From: CAYXVB01 sp964467785
GTDB taxonomy: Bacteria > Bdellovibrionota > UBA1018
DNA length: 25,534 nt
Assembly (NCBI GenBank): GCA_964467785.1
Contig: CAYXVB010000038.1
Location: forward strand, 1 to 25,534
Reading direction: 5' to 3'
Shown here: positions 15,486 to 22,680 of the stretch, one piece after another
Layout: each line of letters begins with the position of its first letter
Numbering within the stretch: position 1 is the stretch's first letter
Program-made: the position numbers and the translations under genes
The notes under the pieces: model-generated
The model's input: the letters and a program-made list of their open reading frames with translations, nothing else
Databases searched by the model: none
Told to the model about the DNA's origin: nothing

Positions 15486-16603
15486 GCACCGAAGTCGCAG
15501 CACTCGCCACCGAGCGACCCCGCTTCCGACTCGTGGTGAGCGATTTTCATCTGGGCAAGGGCCGGTATTTCCGCGACGGCTCCCAGAACATCCTCGAGGA
15601 TTTCGTCTACGATCGGGAGTTCGCCGACTTCCTCGCGCACTACCGTACCGGAGCCTACGCCGATGCCGACGTTGAGCTCGTACTTAACGGCGACATTCTC
15701 AATTTGCTCCAGATGGATACCTGGGGAGTGTTCACACATCTGGTCACCGAGCGCAGCATGGTCCGCGCGGTGGAAAGGATCGTCGCTGGACATCCTGAGT
15801 TTTTTTCCGCGCTCCGGCGCTGGACGGCCACGACCGGCCACACGGTGACTTACATCGTCGGCAACCACGACGCGGCGATGCTTTGGCCGGGGCCGCGCAA
15901 GATCTTCAGCGATTCGGTGGGAGCGCCCGTCCGTTTCTTCGACGAGTACTACCGGATCGATGGCATCCATATCGAACACGGTCAGCAGTACGAGCGCTTC
16001 GCTCGGATCGACATGGAGCGTCCATTCATCACCCGCGGGCTGCCCGAGCCGGTCCTCAACCTCCCCTGGGGCTCGCTCTTTGTCGCGGTCGTGCTGCCCA
16101 TGATCAAGCAGGAGCGTCCGCATGTGGACAAGGTCCGGCCGTTCAATGCGTTTCTGCGCTGGGTGGCGATTCATGACCTGTTCTGGGGCATCAAGACGTT
16201 TTTCAAGGCCACTAAGTTCGTCTTCGATACGGTGCTCTTCAAGTCGCGCTACCAGCTGCGCGAGGGAGTCGGCGCCACGCTGGGCCTTCTCAAGGAGATC
16301 ACGCTTTATCCCAACTTCGATCGAATCGCGATTCGGATCCTCGAAGAGGGCGACGATGTCCACACGGTGATTTTCGGACATACTCATATCCTGCGTTATC
16401 GTCTCTGGCGCGAGGGCAAGCAGTACTTCAACGAGGGCACCTGGAACGAAACGACAAATCTTTTCCTGGACGACTACGGACGCCAGGTGCGGCTGACCTA
16501 CGCATTTATCGAGTATCCGCACAGCGCGGCGGGGCATCGCCCGACCGTCCGCCTCAAGCAGTGGCACGGACAGTGGAGACCCGAGTCCGATATCCTGGTT
16601 TGA
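15482..16603 (+). CDS. Calcineurin-like metallophosphoesterase
   Basis: The GTG start overlaps the GGDEF stop by 4 bases (GTGA), with AGGGAG about 9 bases upstream. The 373-residue protein carries the full metallophosphatase motif set in order: SDFHLG (D-x-H), NGDIL, GNHD, HGQQYE and FGHTH near the C-terminus, so a two-metal active site is expected. It is longer than LpxH (about 240 residues), with a hydrophobic/aromatic insert around residues 190-260 (LPWGSLFVAVVLP, LRWVAIHDLFWGIKTFF) that could lie on the membrane. It could hydrolyse a lipid-linked or nucleotide substrate. LpxH-type lipid A activity is possible but not shown, and a c-di-GMP role is not supported by the family. The operon position with GGDEF is notable. 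Confidence 0.8.
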   Translation: MSTEVAALATERPRFRLVVSDFHLGKGRYFRDGSQNILEDFVYDREFADFLAHYRTGAYADADVELVLNGDILNLLQMDTWGVFTHLVTERSMVRAVERIVAGHPEFFSALRRWTATTGHTVTYIVGNHDAAMLWPGPRKIFSDSVGAPVRFFDEYYRIDGIHIEHGQQYERFARIDMERPFITRGLPEPVLNLPWGSLFVAVVLPMIKQERPHVDKVRPFNAFLRWVAIHDLFWGIKTFFKATKFVFDTVLFKSRYQLREGVGATLGLLKEITLYPNFDRIAIRILEEGDDVHTVIFGHTHILRYRLWREGKQYFNEGTWNETTNLFLDDYGRQVRLTYAFIEYPHSAAGHRPTVRLKQWHGQWRPESDILV

Positions 16604-16636
16604 TTCGATTCGATTCGATTCGATTCAGTTCAGTTC
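16602..16636. repeat. Pentanucleotide tandem repeat (GATTC)5 followed by (AGTTC)2
   Basis: Five perfect GATTC units (16602-16626) run into two AGTTC units (16627-16636). The array fills exactly the space between two convergent genes and contains part of both stop codons (TGA 16601-16603; minus-strand TGA 16637-16635). The units look like a strand-slippage tract. Confidence 0.95.
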
Positions 16637-17558
16637 AATGATCTGAGGTTTCAGAGCGGATCTTCCCTTCTCCGTAGGTCATTCTCGCCGCGTATTGGTT
16701 ATGGGTGCGGCAGTAGAGTCTAAGATTGTCGAGCTGGGTCGCGCCTCCGAGCGCGAGCGGCTGGATGTGATCGATCTCGAGGAAGCTCGTGCTTCCGCAG
16801 CTGCGCCCGGTCGACGGGTCGATGTAGGTACACCGGGAGCGATCGCGGCTCCAAACGGCGCGGCGAAGCGCGGCGGGGATGTGGCGATAGTGGCCCTTGG
16901 GCGGCGGGCCCGTCGGGCGGGAGCGGGCTTTCTTCATCAGCGGATCCGCCTGTCTGAGTCCCAGGTCTGAAAGCCAGTCGAAGAGCTTTTGGTAGCTGCG
17001 CGAAGGATCCCGGTGGCTGTTCAGGTCCTTGAGTTTGTCGAGCTTTCCCTTGAGAGGGGCGTTGGCGACAAAGCGGATCTCGGTCTCTTCGGGAGTGAGC
17101 GTGCGCTCGCGCTCCCGGGGGAGGGCGGAAGGGGAGAGGGTGGCGAGTAGCATTTCAGCCTCCTTCGCTGTTTTATTTTCGAGGGATGTGATCAGGGCGG
17201 CTTTTTCAGCGGAGGAAAAGGTCTTGTTCGCGAAGCGCGCTTCCGACTGGATGAAGCTTTGCGCCGAAGTCAGGTGACTTAGGTTGAGCTGTCCGCTGGC
17301 GAGTTTTTCCCTGATTTCCGGGACGTCGTCGATCAGCTTCATCGCCGAGATCCGTCGATAGGCCGCGGACTCCGCGTATCCGAGCTCTTTTACGCAGAAC
17401 TCAAACAGCGATCGGTATCCCTTGGCGGCGAAGAGCCGCCTTCGATTCGCCTCACGCAGCAGCTCTAGAACCCGGACCTGGAGCAATCGCTCATCGCGAG
17501 CGGCGGTCTTGAGGCGCGAAAGAAGTTCTGGGGAGGAGAGTTTCTCGAGATTTTCCAT
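16635..17558 (-). CDS. HNH endonuclease with long helical N-terminal domain
   Basis: The 307-residue protein ends in an HNH nuclease domain (about residues 225-295): AVWSRDRSRCTY, a Cys-x(n)-Cys zinc pair, FLEIDHIQPLALGG with the catalytic His, then DNLRLYCRTHN. The N-terminal 150 residues are helical (EKLSSPELLSRLKTAARDERLL; YRSLFEFCVKELGYAESAAYRRISAMKLI), with the RSLFEFCVKELGYSESAA-type motif typical of a multi-copy HNH family in Bdellovibrio-like genomes. HNH domains nick or cut DNA; whether this copy acts in defence, as a selfish element or in DNA processing is unknown. ATG 17558 has GGAG close upstream. It stands alone on the minus strand, flanked by a tandem repeat at its 3' end and a hairpin upstream, which suggests an inserted unit, though no terminal repeats were found. 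Confidence 0.85.
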   Translation of the reverse strand: MENLEKLSSPELLSRLKTAARDERLLQVRVLELLREANRRRLFAAKGYRSLFEFCVKELGYAESAAYRRISAMKLIDDVPEIREKLASGQLNLSHLTSAQSFIQSEARFANKTFSSAEKAALITSLENKTAKEAEMLLATLSPSALPRERERTLTPEETEIRFVANAPLKGKLDKLKDLNSHRDPSRSYQKLFDWLSDLGLRQADPLMKKARSRPTGPPPKGHYRHIPAALRRAVWSRDRSRCTYIDPSTGRSCGSTSFLEIDHIQPLALGGATQLDNLRLYCRTHNQYAARMTYGEGKIRSETSDH

Positions 17559-17652
17559 GGACTCCGCGCATTGAAAACGACGTGCCGGGATATTCAGGAT
17601 TTTGCGGGTGTTGAGATTCGAAGTTCGGATGTCGGTTCAGAGTTCGGACTGT

Positions 17653-17689
17653 GACGCAGTGTTTATTCGGAGAGAATAAACAGCGCGTC
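17653..17689. repeat. Inverted repeat in the divergent HNH/kdsB intergenic region
   Basis: TGTTTATTC (17660-17668) and GAATAAACA (17674-17682) pair perfectly around GGAGA. After a two-base mismatch, outer arms GACGC/GCGTC pair as well. It is AT-rich inside GC-rich DNA and lies about 100 bases from both divergent starts. It could be an operator or an RNA hairpin; no T-run supports termination. The rest of 17559-17790 shows only the kdsB promoter. Confidence 0.5.
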
Positions 17690-17753
17690 ATTCCAGTCCT
17701 CGCTCGTCTTCTTCCTTGCAAAAAAATCTTCCGTCTTTTCGCACCCCGGCAAC

Positions 17754-17782
17754 TTGACCCGAAGGGGCCCGCTCGATAACGT
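17754..17782 (+). promoter_or_regulatory. Sigma70-type promoter for kdsB, near-leaderless
   Basis: TTGACC (17754-17759) is followed after 17 bases by TAACGT (17777-17782), only eight bases before the kdsB ATG. No Shine-Dalgarno sequence precedes the ATG, consistent with a leaderless or nearly leaderless message. Confidence 0.45.
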
Positions 17783-17790
17783 GGGTTCCC

Positions 17791-18570
17791 ATGTCGGCCA
17801 CACATGGAGCTTCCCCGCGAAAAGTCATTTCGGTCATTCCTGCTCGTTACGGATCGACCCGCCTTCCCGCAAAGCCCTTGGCCGATATCCATGGCAAACC
17901 CATGATCCAGTGGGTTTACGAACGGGCCGCCAAAGCGCGGGGCGTGGACCGCACGGTCGTCGCCACCGATGACGAGCGAATAGCTCAGGTCGTCCGCAAG
18001 TTCGGTGGCGAAGTGATCATCACTTCGAGCGAGATCAACAGCGGCACCGATCGCGTGGCTGCAGTGGCCGATCAGCTCCCCGGCGGCCCCCAAGATGTGT
18101 TCGTCAACGTGCAGGGGGACGAACCCCTCATCGTGGGGCCAGCCATCGAGGCCGCGGTCGAACTCGTCGCGTCCGGCCGTTTTCCCATGGGCACCGTCAT
18201 GACGCCGCTCGTTTCACGAGCCGAGCTCCACGAGCGCTCCGTCGTCAAAGTCATCGCCGACGCCACCGGCCGCGCAATCTACTTTTCGCGGCTGCCGATC
18301 CCTTACGGACGCGGCCCCGAGCCGCAGCATCCTTTTGCCGAAGGCGCGTTCGTCTGCCGCCGCCATGTGGGCCTTTATACCTACACGCGCGAGACGCTCC
18401 TGCGCTTTCGCGCGATGCCGCAGTCCGAGCTCGAAAAGGCGGAAGTCCTCGAGCAGCTGCGCGCGCTCCAGGCCGGGATTCCCATCGGCATCTCGGAGGT
18501 GCGCTTTACCTCCATCGGAGTCGATACCCCCGAAGACCTCGAACAAGTTCGCAACTTCTTGAAAAACTGA
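17791..18570 (+). CDS. kdsB: 3-deoxy-manno-octulosonate cytidylyltransferase (CMP-KDO synthetase)
   Basis: This enzyme activates KDO with CTP to give CMP-KDO, the donor for the inner core of LPS, in the cytoplasm. The 259-residue length is normal. The nucleotide-binding motif PARYGSTRLPAKPL is at residues 17-30, followed by VVATDDERI, SGTDRVAAV and the metal-binding NVQGDEP, then the KVIADATGRAIYFSRLPIPYGR segment, HVGLYTYTRETLL with LEKAEVLEQLRAL, and the terminal VDTPEDLEQVR. It heads a plus-strand cluster whose next gene, pyrG, makes its CTP substrate. A promoter-like TTGACC-17-TAACGT lies immediately before the ATG. Motif order and neighbours leave little doubt about function. Confidence 0.97.
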   Translation: MSATHGASPRKVISVIPARYGSTRLPAKPLADIHGKPMIQWVYERAAKARGVDRTVVATDDERIAQVVRKFGGEVIITSSEINSGTDRVAAVADQLPGGPQDVFVNVQGDEPLIVGPAIEAAVELVASGRFPMGTVMTPLVSRAELHERSVVKVIADATGRAIYFSRLPIPYGRGPEPQHPFAEGAFVCRRHVGLYTYTRETLLRFRAMPQSELEKAEVLEQLRALQAGIPIGISEVRFTSIGVDTPEDLEQVRNFLKN

Positions 18571-18583
18571 AAGGCACACCCCA

Positions 18584-20248
18584 ATGGCAAAGCAAAAAAA
18601 ATACATTTTCGTGACGGGTGGCGTGCTGTCGTCGATTGGCAAGGGCATCGCGGCCGCTTCGATCGGCAACCTCATGGAAGCCCGGGGCATCAAAGTCAGC
18701 ATGATCAAGATGGACCCGTACCTCAACGTCGATCCGGGGACCATGTCGCCGCTCCAGCATGGCGAAGTGTTCGTCCTCGATGACGGCGCCGAGACCGACC
18801 TCGATCTCGGTCACTATTCGCGCTTCGTGCAGAGCGCCCACTTTACCCGCAAAAACAGCTTCACCACTGGCCGCATTTACGACACCGTCATCCGCCGCGA
18901 GCGTGCCGGGGGTTACCTCGGCAAGACCGTGCAGGTCATTCCGCATATCACCGACGAGATCAAGCGCCACATCGAGGACGGCTCGGCGGACGCGGATCTG
19001 GTGATCGTCGAAGTCGGCGGCACCGTCGGCGACATCGAGAGCCTTCCGTTACTCGAGGCCATTCGACAGATGAAGGTCGAGTTCGGTCCCAAGAATGTCT
19101 GCTTCGTCCATCTCACCCTCGTGCCGTACATCGCGGCCGCGGGCGAGCTCAAGACCAAGCCCACTCAGCATTCCGTCAAGGAGCTTCGCGAGATCGGCAT
19201 CCAGCCGGACATCCTGCTCTGCCGCTCCGACCGCAAGCTCCCGCAGGACGTCAAACAGAAGATCGGACTTTTTTGCAATCTGCCCGCTGACAATGTGTTC
19301 AGTTCCATCGACGTCCAGAGCATTTACGAAGTGCCGCTCTATTTCAACGAAGAGGGCGTGGACGAGAAGATTTCCGAGCAGCTCGGAATCTGGTCGGGCC
19401 GCCCTGATCTCTCCCGCTGGGAGAACATGGTGGAGAAGATCCGCCGCCCCAGGAGCGAAGTCACGATCGGCATCGTCGGCAAGTACATGGACTGGCGCGA
19501 CAGCTACAAGTCGCTCAGCGAGGCGCTCGTCCACGGCGGCGTCGCCAATGACGCGCGCGTCAGGATGCTCTACATCGACTCCGAGGAGATCGAAAAAGGC
19601 AACAACCTCGAGCTGCTCCGCCAGGTCGACGCCATCCTCGTGCCGGGTGGTTTTGGCGAGCGCGGCATCGAGGGCAAGATCAAGGCGATCGAATTCGCGC
19701 GCACGGAAAAGGTGCCGTTCTTTGGCATCTGTCTCGGAATGCAGCTCGCGGTGATCGAGTACGCCCGCCATGTTTGCGGCATGTCCGACGCCAGCTCGGC
19801 TGAATTCCGGGATGGCGGCAAGTTCAACGTCATCGACATCATGGAGTCGCAGAAGTCCGTCACCGACAAAGGGGGCACGATGCGCCTCGGCGCGTACGCC
19901 TGCCAGGTTCTGACCCAGCGCGAGGGGCGCCCGACCCGCGCCTTCGCCGCCTATGGCCGCGAGAACATCTCCGAACGCCATCGCCACCGCTTCGAAGTAG
20001 CCAACGCGTTCCGTCCCCAGATCGAGGGCAAGGGGCTAGTGGTCTGCGGCAAGAACGTCAACAAGGACACGGGCACGGAGCTCGTCGAAATGGTCGAGAT
20101 CTCCGATCATCCCTGGTTCCTCGGTTGCCAGTTCCATCCCGAGCTGCTCTCGCGGCCGCTGCATCCGCATCCGCTCTTTGCCGCATTCATCAAGGCGGCC
20201 AAAGAAAACGGTGGCGGCGGCCAACGCGCGCTCCAGGGAGGCAACTGA
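18584..20248 (+). CDS. pyrG: CTP synthase
   Basis: PyrG aminates UTP to CTP with ATP and ammonia from glutamine. The 554-residue protein has the usual two parts. The amidoligase domain (about 1-275) has KKYIFVTGGVLSSIGKG, KMDPYLNVDPGTMSP and HGEVFVLDDGAE near the N-terminus. The class I glutaminase domain (about 300-540) has the oxyanion/nucleophile motif FFGICLGMQ (Cys383) and the His-x-Glu pair in FHPEL (His518, Glu520). It starts 13 bases after kdsB with AAAGG upstream and ends one base before the kdsA ATG. The placement supplies CTP locally to KdsB; pyrG next to KDO genes is common in Gram-negatives. Confidence 0.98.
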   Translation: MAKQKKYIFVTGGVLSSIGKGIAAASIGNLMEARGIKVSMIKMDPYLNVDPGTMSPLQHGEVFVLDDGAETDLDLGHYSRFVQSAHFTRKNSFTTGRIYDTVIRRERAGGYLGKTVQVIPHITDEIKRHIEDGSADADLVIVEVGGTVGDIESLPLLEAIRQMKVEFGPKNVCFVHLTLVPYIAAAGELKTKPTQHSVKELREIGIQPDILLCRSDRKLPQDVKQKIGLFCNLPADNVFSSIDVQSIYEVPLYFNEEGVDEKISEQLGIWSGRPDLSRWENMVEKIRRPRSEVTIGIVGKYMDWRDSYKSLSEALVHGGVANDARVRMLYIDSEEIEKGNNLELLRQVDAILVPGGFGERGIEGKIKAIEFARTEKVPFFGICLGMQLAVIEYARHVCGMSDASSAEFRDGGKFNVIDIMESQKSVTDKGGTMRLGAYACQVLTQREGRPTRAFAAYGRENISERHRHRFEVANAFRPQIEGKGLVVCGKNVNKDTGTELVEMVEISDHPWFLGCQFHPELLSRPLHPHPLFAAFIKAAKENGGGGQRALQGGN

Positions 20249-20249
20249 G

Positions 20250-21089
20250 ATGACGAAGCCGATGACCTTGATCGCGGGCCCCTGCGTGATCGAGGACGAA
20301 GGTCTAGTCCACGAGATCGCCACCGAGCTGAAGCGCCAGCTTGCCGGGCTCCCGATCGAGCTCTATTTCAAGGCTTCGTTCGACAAAGCCAACCGGACTT
20401 CGATCGAAGGTTTTCGCGGCCCCGGCCTCGAACAGGGGCTCAAGATCCTTTCGCGCGTGCGCGAGGTGACCGGACTTCCGATCCTGACCGACGTGCACAC
20501 GCCGGAGCAGGTGGCTCCCGTGGCCGAAGTGGTGGACTTTATCCAGATCCCAGCGTTTCTTTGCCGTCAGACGGATCTGGTGGTCGAGGCGGCCCGCGCG
20601 GCCGTCGCTCGGAAGCGCAAGCTCAACGTCAAGAAGGGCCAGTTCCTCGCGCCCTGGGACGCAAAGAATATCGTCGACAAGGTGCGCGCGGCTGGACTGA
20701 CGGATCCGGAGGCGCTCCACCTCACTGAACGAGGCGCGTCCTTCGGCTACAACACGTTGGTGGTGGACATGATTTCGTTTCAGACGATGAAGCGATTCGG
20801 CGTGCCCACGATCTACGACGCTACCCACTCGATCCAGTCGCCCGGAGGCGGCGCCGGAGGCAAGTCCACTGGCGGCAAGCGCGAGTACCTCGAGTCGCTC
20901 GCGCGTGCTGCGATGGCTGCTGGCGCGGACGGGCTCTTCATGGAGTGCCACCCGCGTCCCGCCGAAGCCAAGAGCGACGGCCCCAACGCGTTCTATCTGG
21001 AGCACGTTGGGACTTTCGTCCGTCAGCTCCTGGAAATCCGCGCGCTGGTGGCTGGGATGCCTAAATTGCTGCCCGAAGCCCAAAGCTAA
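20250..21089 (+). CDS. kdsA: 3-deoxy-8-phosphooctulonate synthase (KDO-8-phosphate synthase)
   Basis: KdsA condenses phosphoenolpyruvate with arabinose-5-phosphate to KDO-8-phosphate. The 279-residue protein has the family motifs LIAGPCVIED at the N-terminus, YFKASFDKANRTS, GLPILTDVHTPEQ, IQIPAFLCRQTDL, LNVKKGQFLAPWD and FGYNTLVVDM. The Cys in AFLCRQTD is conserved across KdsA and does not settle metal use. I chose ATG 20250 because GGGAGG lies 9-10 bases upstream and homology begins at MTLIAGPC; an upstream ATG (20178) would run through the end of pyrG. The start is one base after the pyrG stop, so translation is probably coupled. Confidence 0.97.
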   Translation: MTKPMTLIAGPCVIEDEGLVHEIATELKRQLAGLPIELYFKASFDKANRTSIEGFRGPGLEQGLKILSRVREVTGLPILTDVHTPEQVAPVAEVVDFIQIPAFLCRQTDLVVEAARAAVARKRKLNVKKGQFLAPWDAKNIVDKVRAAGLTDPEALHLTERGASFGYNTLVVDMISFQTMKRFGVPTIYDATHSIQSPGGGAGGKSTGGKREYLESLARAAMAAGADGLFMECHPRPAEAKSDGPNAFYLEHVGTFVRQLLEIRALVAGMPKLLPEAQS

Positions 21090-21106
21090 GCCTTGACGTG
21101 TTGACC

Positions 21107-21178
21107 ATGCCCCAATTGCTGCGCCGCACGCCAAAAAGGAAGCGGATACCTTTTTGTGTGGTAAAGTCTCCCGCATGA
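21107..21178 (+). other. Possible 23-codon leader ORF overlapping the kdsC start
   Basis: An ATG at 21107 opens a short Lys/Arg-rich frame (MPQLLRRTPKRKRIPF...) that stops at TGA 21176-21178, overlapping the kdsC ATG by 4 bases. Its first bases resemble the end of kdsA (ATGCCxxAATTGCTGC occurs in both). A CAAAAAGG/CCTTTTTG stem (21132-21139, 21149-21156) lies inside it. There is no strong ribosome site before it, so this may be chance. Confidence 0.25.
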
Positions 21179-21714
21179 GCACCACCGCAAGCAAGCTACT
21201 CGAAACCGCCGATATCCAGGCCCGACTGAAGAAGATCAAGCTCCTGATCCTCGACGTGGACGGCGTGATGACCGACGGACGGATCTTTTGGCTCGATGGG
21301 CACGGCTGGACCCGGCATTTTCATATCAAGGACGGCTACGGCCTCAAGGTTTTGATGAAGTGTGGAATCGACGTCGCCATCATCAGCGGCGGTGACTCCA
21401 AGGATGTGCGCACCCGCATGGAGTTTCTTAAGATCAAGCACGTGTTCCTCGGTGACGAGGACAAGATCAAGGCGTTCGAAAAGATCGTGGCCAGTACCAG
21501 CCTCGCGCCCGAGCAGATGGCGTTCATGGGGGACGACCTTTTCGATATTCCCGTCATTGAGCGGGTAGGTTTCAGTGCGACCGTTCCGCATGCCGTGGAC
21601 CCCGTCAAGGCGCGCGTCCACTACATCACCGAGACGCCGGGCGGGTGGGGGGCCGTGCGCGAAGTCGCCGATGCCATCCGCAAGGCCCAAGGTTTGGGTC
21701 CTTATCTCAGCTGA
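21175..21714 (+). CDS. kdsC: 3-deoxy-manno-octulosonate-8-phosphatase
   Basis: A HAD-superfamily C0-type phosphatase of 179 residues (normal for KdsC) that removes phosphate from KDO-8-P. Motif I LILDVDGVMTDG holds the nucleophile Asp27 and acid/base Asp29. IKDGYGLKVL and AIISGG (motif II) follow, the motif III Lys is in the GDEDKIKAFEK region, and motif IV is AFMGDDLFDIPV. The protein ends with the flexible Gly-rich AVREVADAI tail region that closes neighbouring active sites in KdsC tetramers. ATG 21175 is chosen because homology starts there; a TTG at 21154 is possible. There is no good ribosome site, which fits coupling to the short leader frame or a weak start. It lies 85 bases after kdsA. 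Confidence 0.95.
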   Translation: MSTTASKLLETADIQARLKKIKLLILDVDGVMTDGRIFWLDGHGWTRHFHIKDGYGLKVLMKCGIDVAIISGGDSKDVRTRMEFLKIKHVFLGDEDKIKAFEKIVASTSLAPEQMAFMGDDLFDIPVIERVGFSATVPHAVDPVKARVHYITETPGGWGAVREVADAIRKAQGLGPYLS

Positions 21715-21748
21715 ACCGGCGAACCCACTCGAGACCAGGAGTTTTCGA

Positions 21749-22630
21749 ATGTCCATCCAAGTCTGGGATCGCGCCCTCGGGCGCATGGTCGAAGAGAAAG
21801 TCTACGGCGACAAGTGGGTCCGCTGGCTTTATGAGACGCCGGCGGGAAACACGATTGCCGACGGCATCCTCTCGCGCAAATTGCCCAGCGTCCTTTACGG
21901 CGCTTGGCAGGCCTCGCCGTTGAGCCGCGGAAAAATCGTGCCTTTTATCCGAGATTACCAGATCCCGATGGAGCTGTTTGAGGCCGGGCCTTTCGCCAAC
22001 TTCAATGAGTTCTTTATCCGAAAGTTCCGGCCCGGCGCGCGACACTTCGCCGATGCGCCGCAGAGGATGCCTGCATTTTGCGAAGCCCGATACCTCGCCT
22101 GGGATCAGATCCATCCCGATCAGGTTTTTCCCGTCAAAGGGACCTATCTTTCGCCCGAGGCGCTGCTCGGGGATGCGCAGGAGGCAAAAGCTTTCGACGG
22201 TGGTTCGCTCATGATCGCTCGGCTTTGTCCGGTGGATTACCATCGGTTTCATTTTCCGGACGACGGCAGAGTCCTCAAGTCTTGGCGCGTGGCCGGTCGC
22301 TACCAGTCCGTCAACCCGGCCGCCTTACGTTATCGCAATGACATCTTTGCCACCAATGAGCGGCAGGTCAGCATTCTGGAGACCCAAAACTTCGGAAAGA
22401 TGGCTTACATCGAAGTCGGCGCGCTCTGCGTCGGTCGGATCGTCCAGAGTTTCCGGGGCACCGATTTCCGCCGGGGCCAAGAAAAGGGTTACTTCCTCTT
22501 TGGCGGGTCCACCGTGATCGTCCTGGGCCAGGCCGGAGCTTGGAAGCCTGACGCCGACTTATCCTCCCGCACGGCCCAAAAAATCGAAACCTTGGTTCGC
22601 CTCGGGGAGCCCATCGCGGCGGTCTCTTGA
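21749..22630 (+). CDS. psd: Phosphatidylserine decarboxylase proenzyme
   Basis: Psd turns phosphatidylserine into phosphatidylethanolamine at the inner membrane using a pyruvoyl group made by self-cleavage. The 293-residue protein has the N-terminal NFNEFFIRKFRPGAR, the FPVKGTYLS segment, the conserved CPVDYHRFHFPDDG motif and the C-terminal KGYFLFGGSTVIVL. Cleavage is expected between Gly253 and Ser254 (GGST form, seen in many non-enterobacterial enzymes, rather than LGST). ATG 21749 has AGGAG 7-8 bases upstream; the longer frame starts inside kdsC. It follows kdsC by 34 bases, linking phospholipid head-group synthesis to LPS-core synthesis in one cluster. Confidence 0.95.
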   Translation: MSIQVWDRALGRMVEEKVYGDKWVRWLYETPAGNTIADGILSRKLPSVLYGAWQASPLSRGKIVPFIRDYQIPMELFEAGPFANFNEFFIRKFRPGARHFADAPQRMPAFCEARYLAWDQIHPDQVFPVKGTYLSPEALLGDAQEAKAFDGGSLMIARLCPVDYHRFHFPDDGRVLKSWRVAGRYQSVNPAALRYRNDIFATNERQVSILETQNFGKMAYIEVGALCVGRIVQSFRGTDFRRGQEKGYFLFGGSTVIVLGQAGAWKPDADLSSRTAQKIETLVRLGEPIAAVS

Positions 22631-22636
22631 TTTTTA

Positions 22637-22652
22637 ATTGACGAACGTCAAT
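22637..22652. promoter_or_regulatory. Palindrome upstream of the response regulator gene, possible operator
   Basis: ATTGACG and CGTCAAT face each other around AA, flanked by T5 on the left and A6 on the right, so the symmetry extends with one mismatch. The site contains a -35-like TTGACG but no good -10 was found downstream. It starts 7 bases past the psd stop and ends 28 bases before the response regulator ATG. Confidence 0.4.
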
Positions 22653-22680
22653 AAAAAATGTTCCGCTCTTGAGGAAGCAC

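Noticed and set aside
14061..15503. A 480-codon minus-strand frame opposite the GGDEF gene, and a similar 463-codon one at 15176-16567 opposite the phosphoesterase
   Set aside because: Both are mirror frames of genes with complete catalytic motifs and show no recognisable domains.
15482..16603. Assigning the phosphoesterase as LpxH or as a c-di-GMP phosphodiesterase
   Set aside because: The metallophosphatase motifs are clear, but the length and insert differ from LpxH, and c-di-GMP hydrolysis is normally done by EAL or HD-GYP domains, which are absent.
16635..17558. HNH gene as part of an intron or IS element
   Set aside because: No terminal inverted repeats, target duplication, reverse transcriptase or transposase was found around it, and neighbouring genes are not interrupted.
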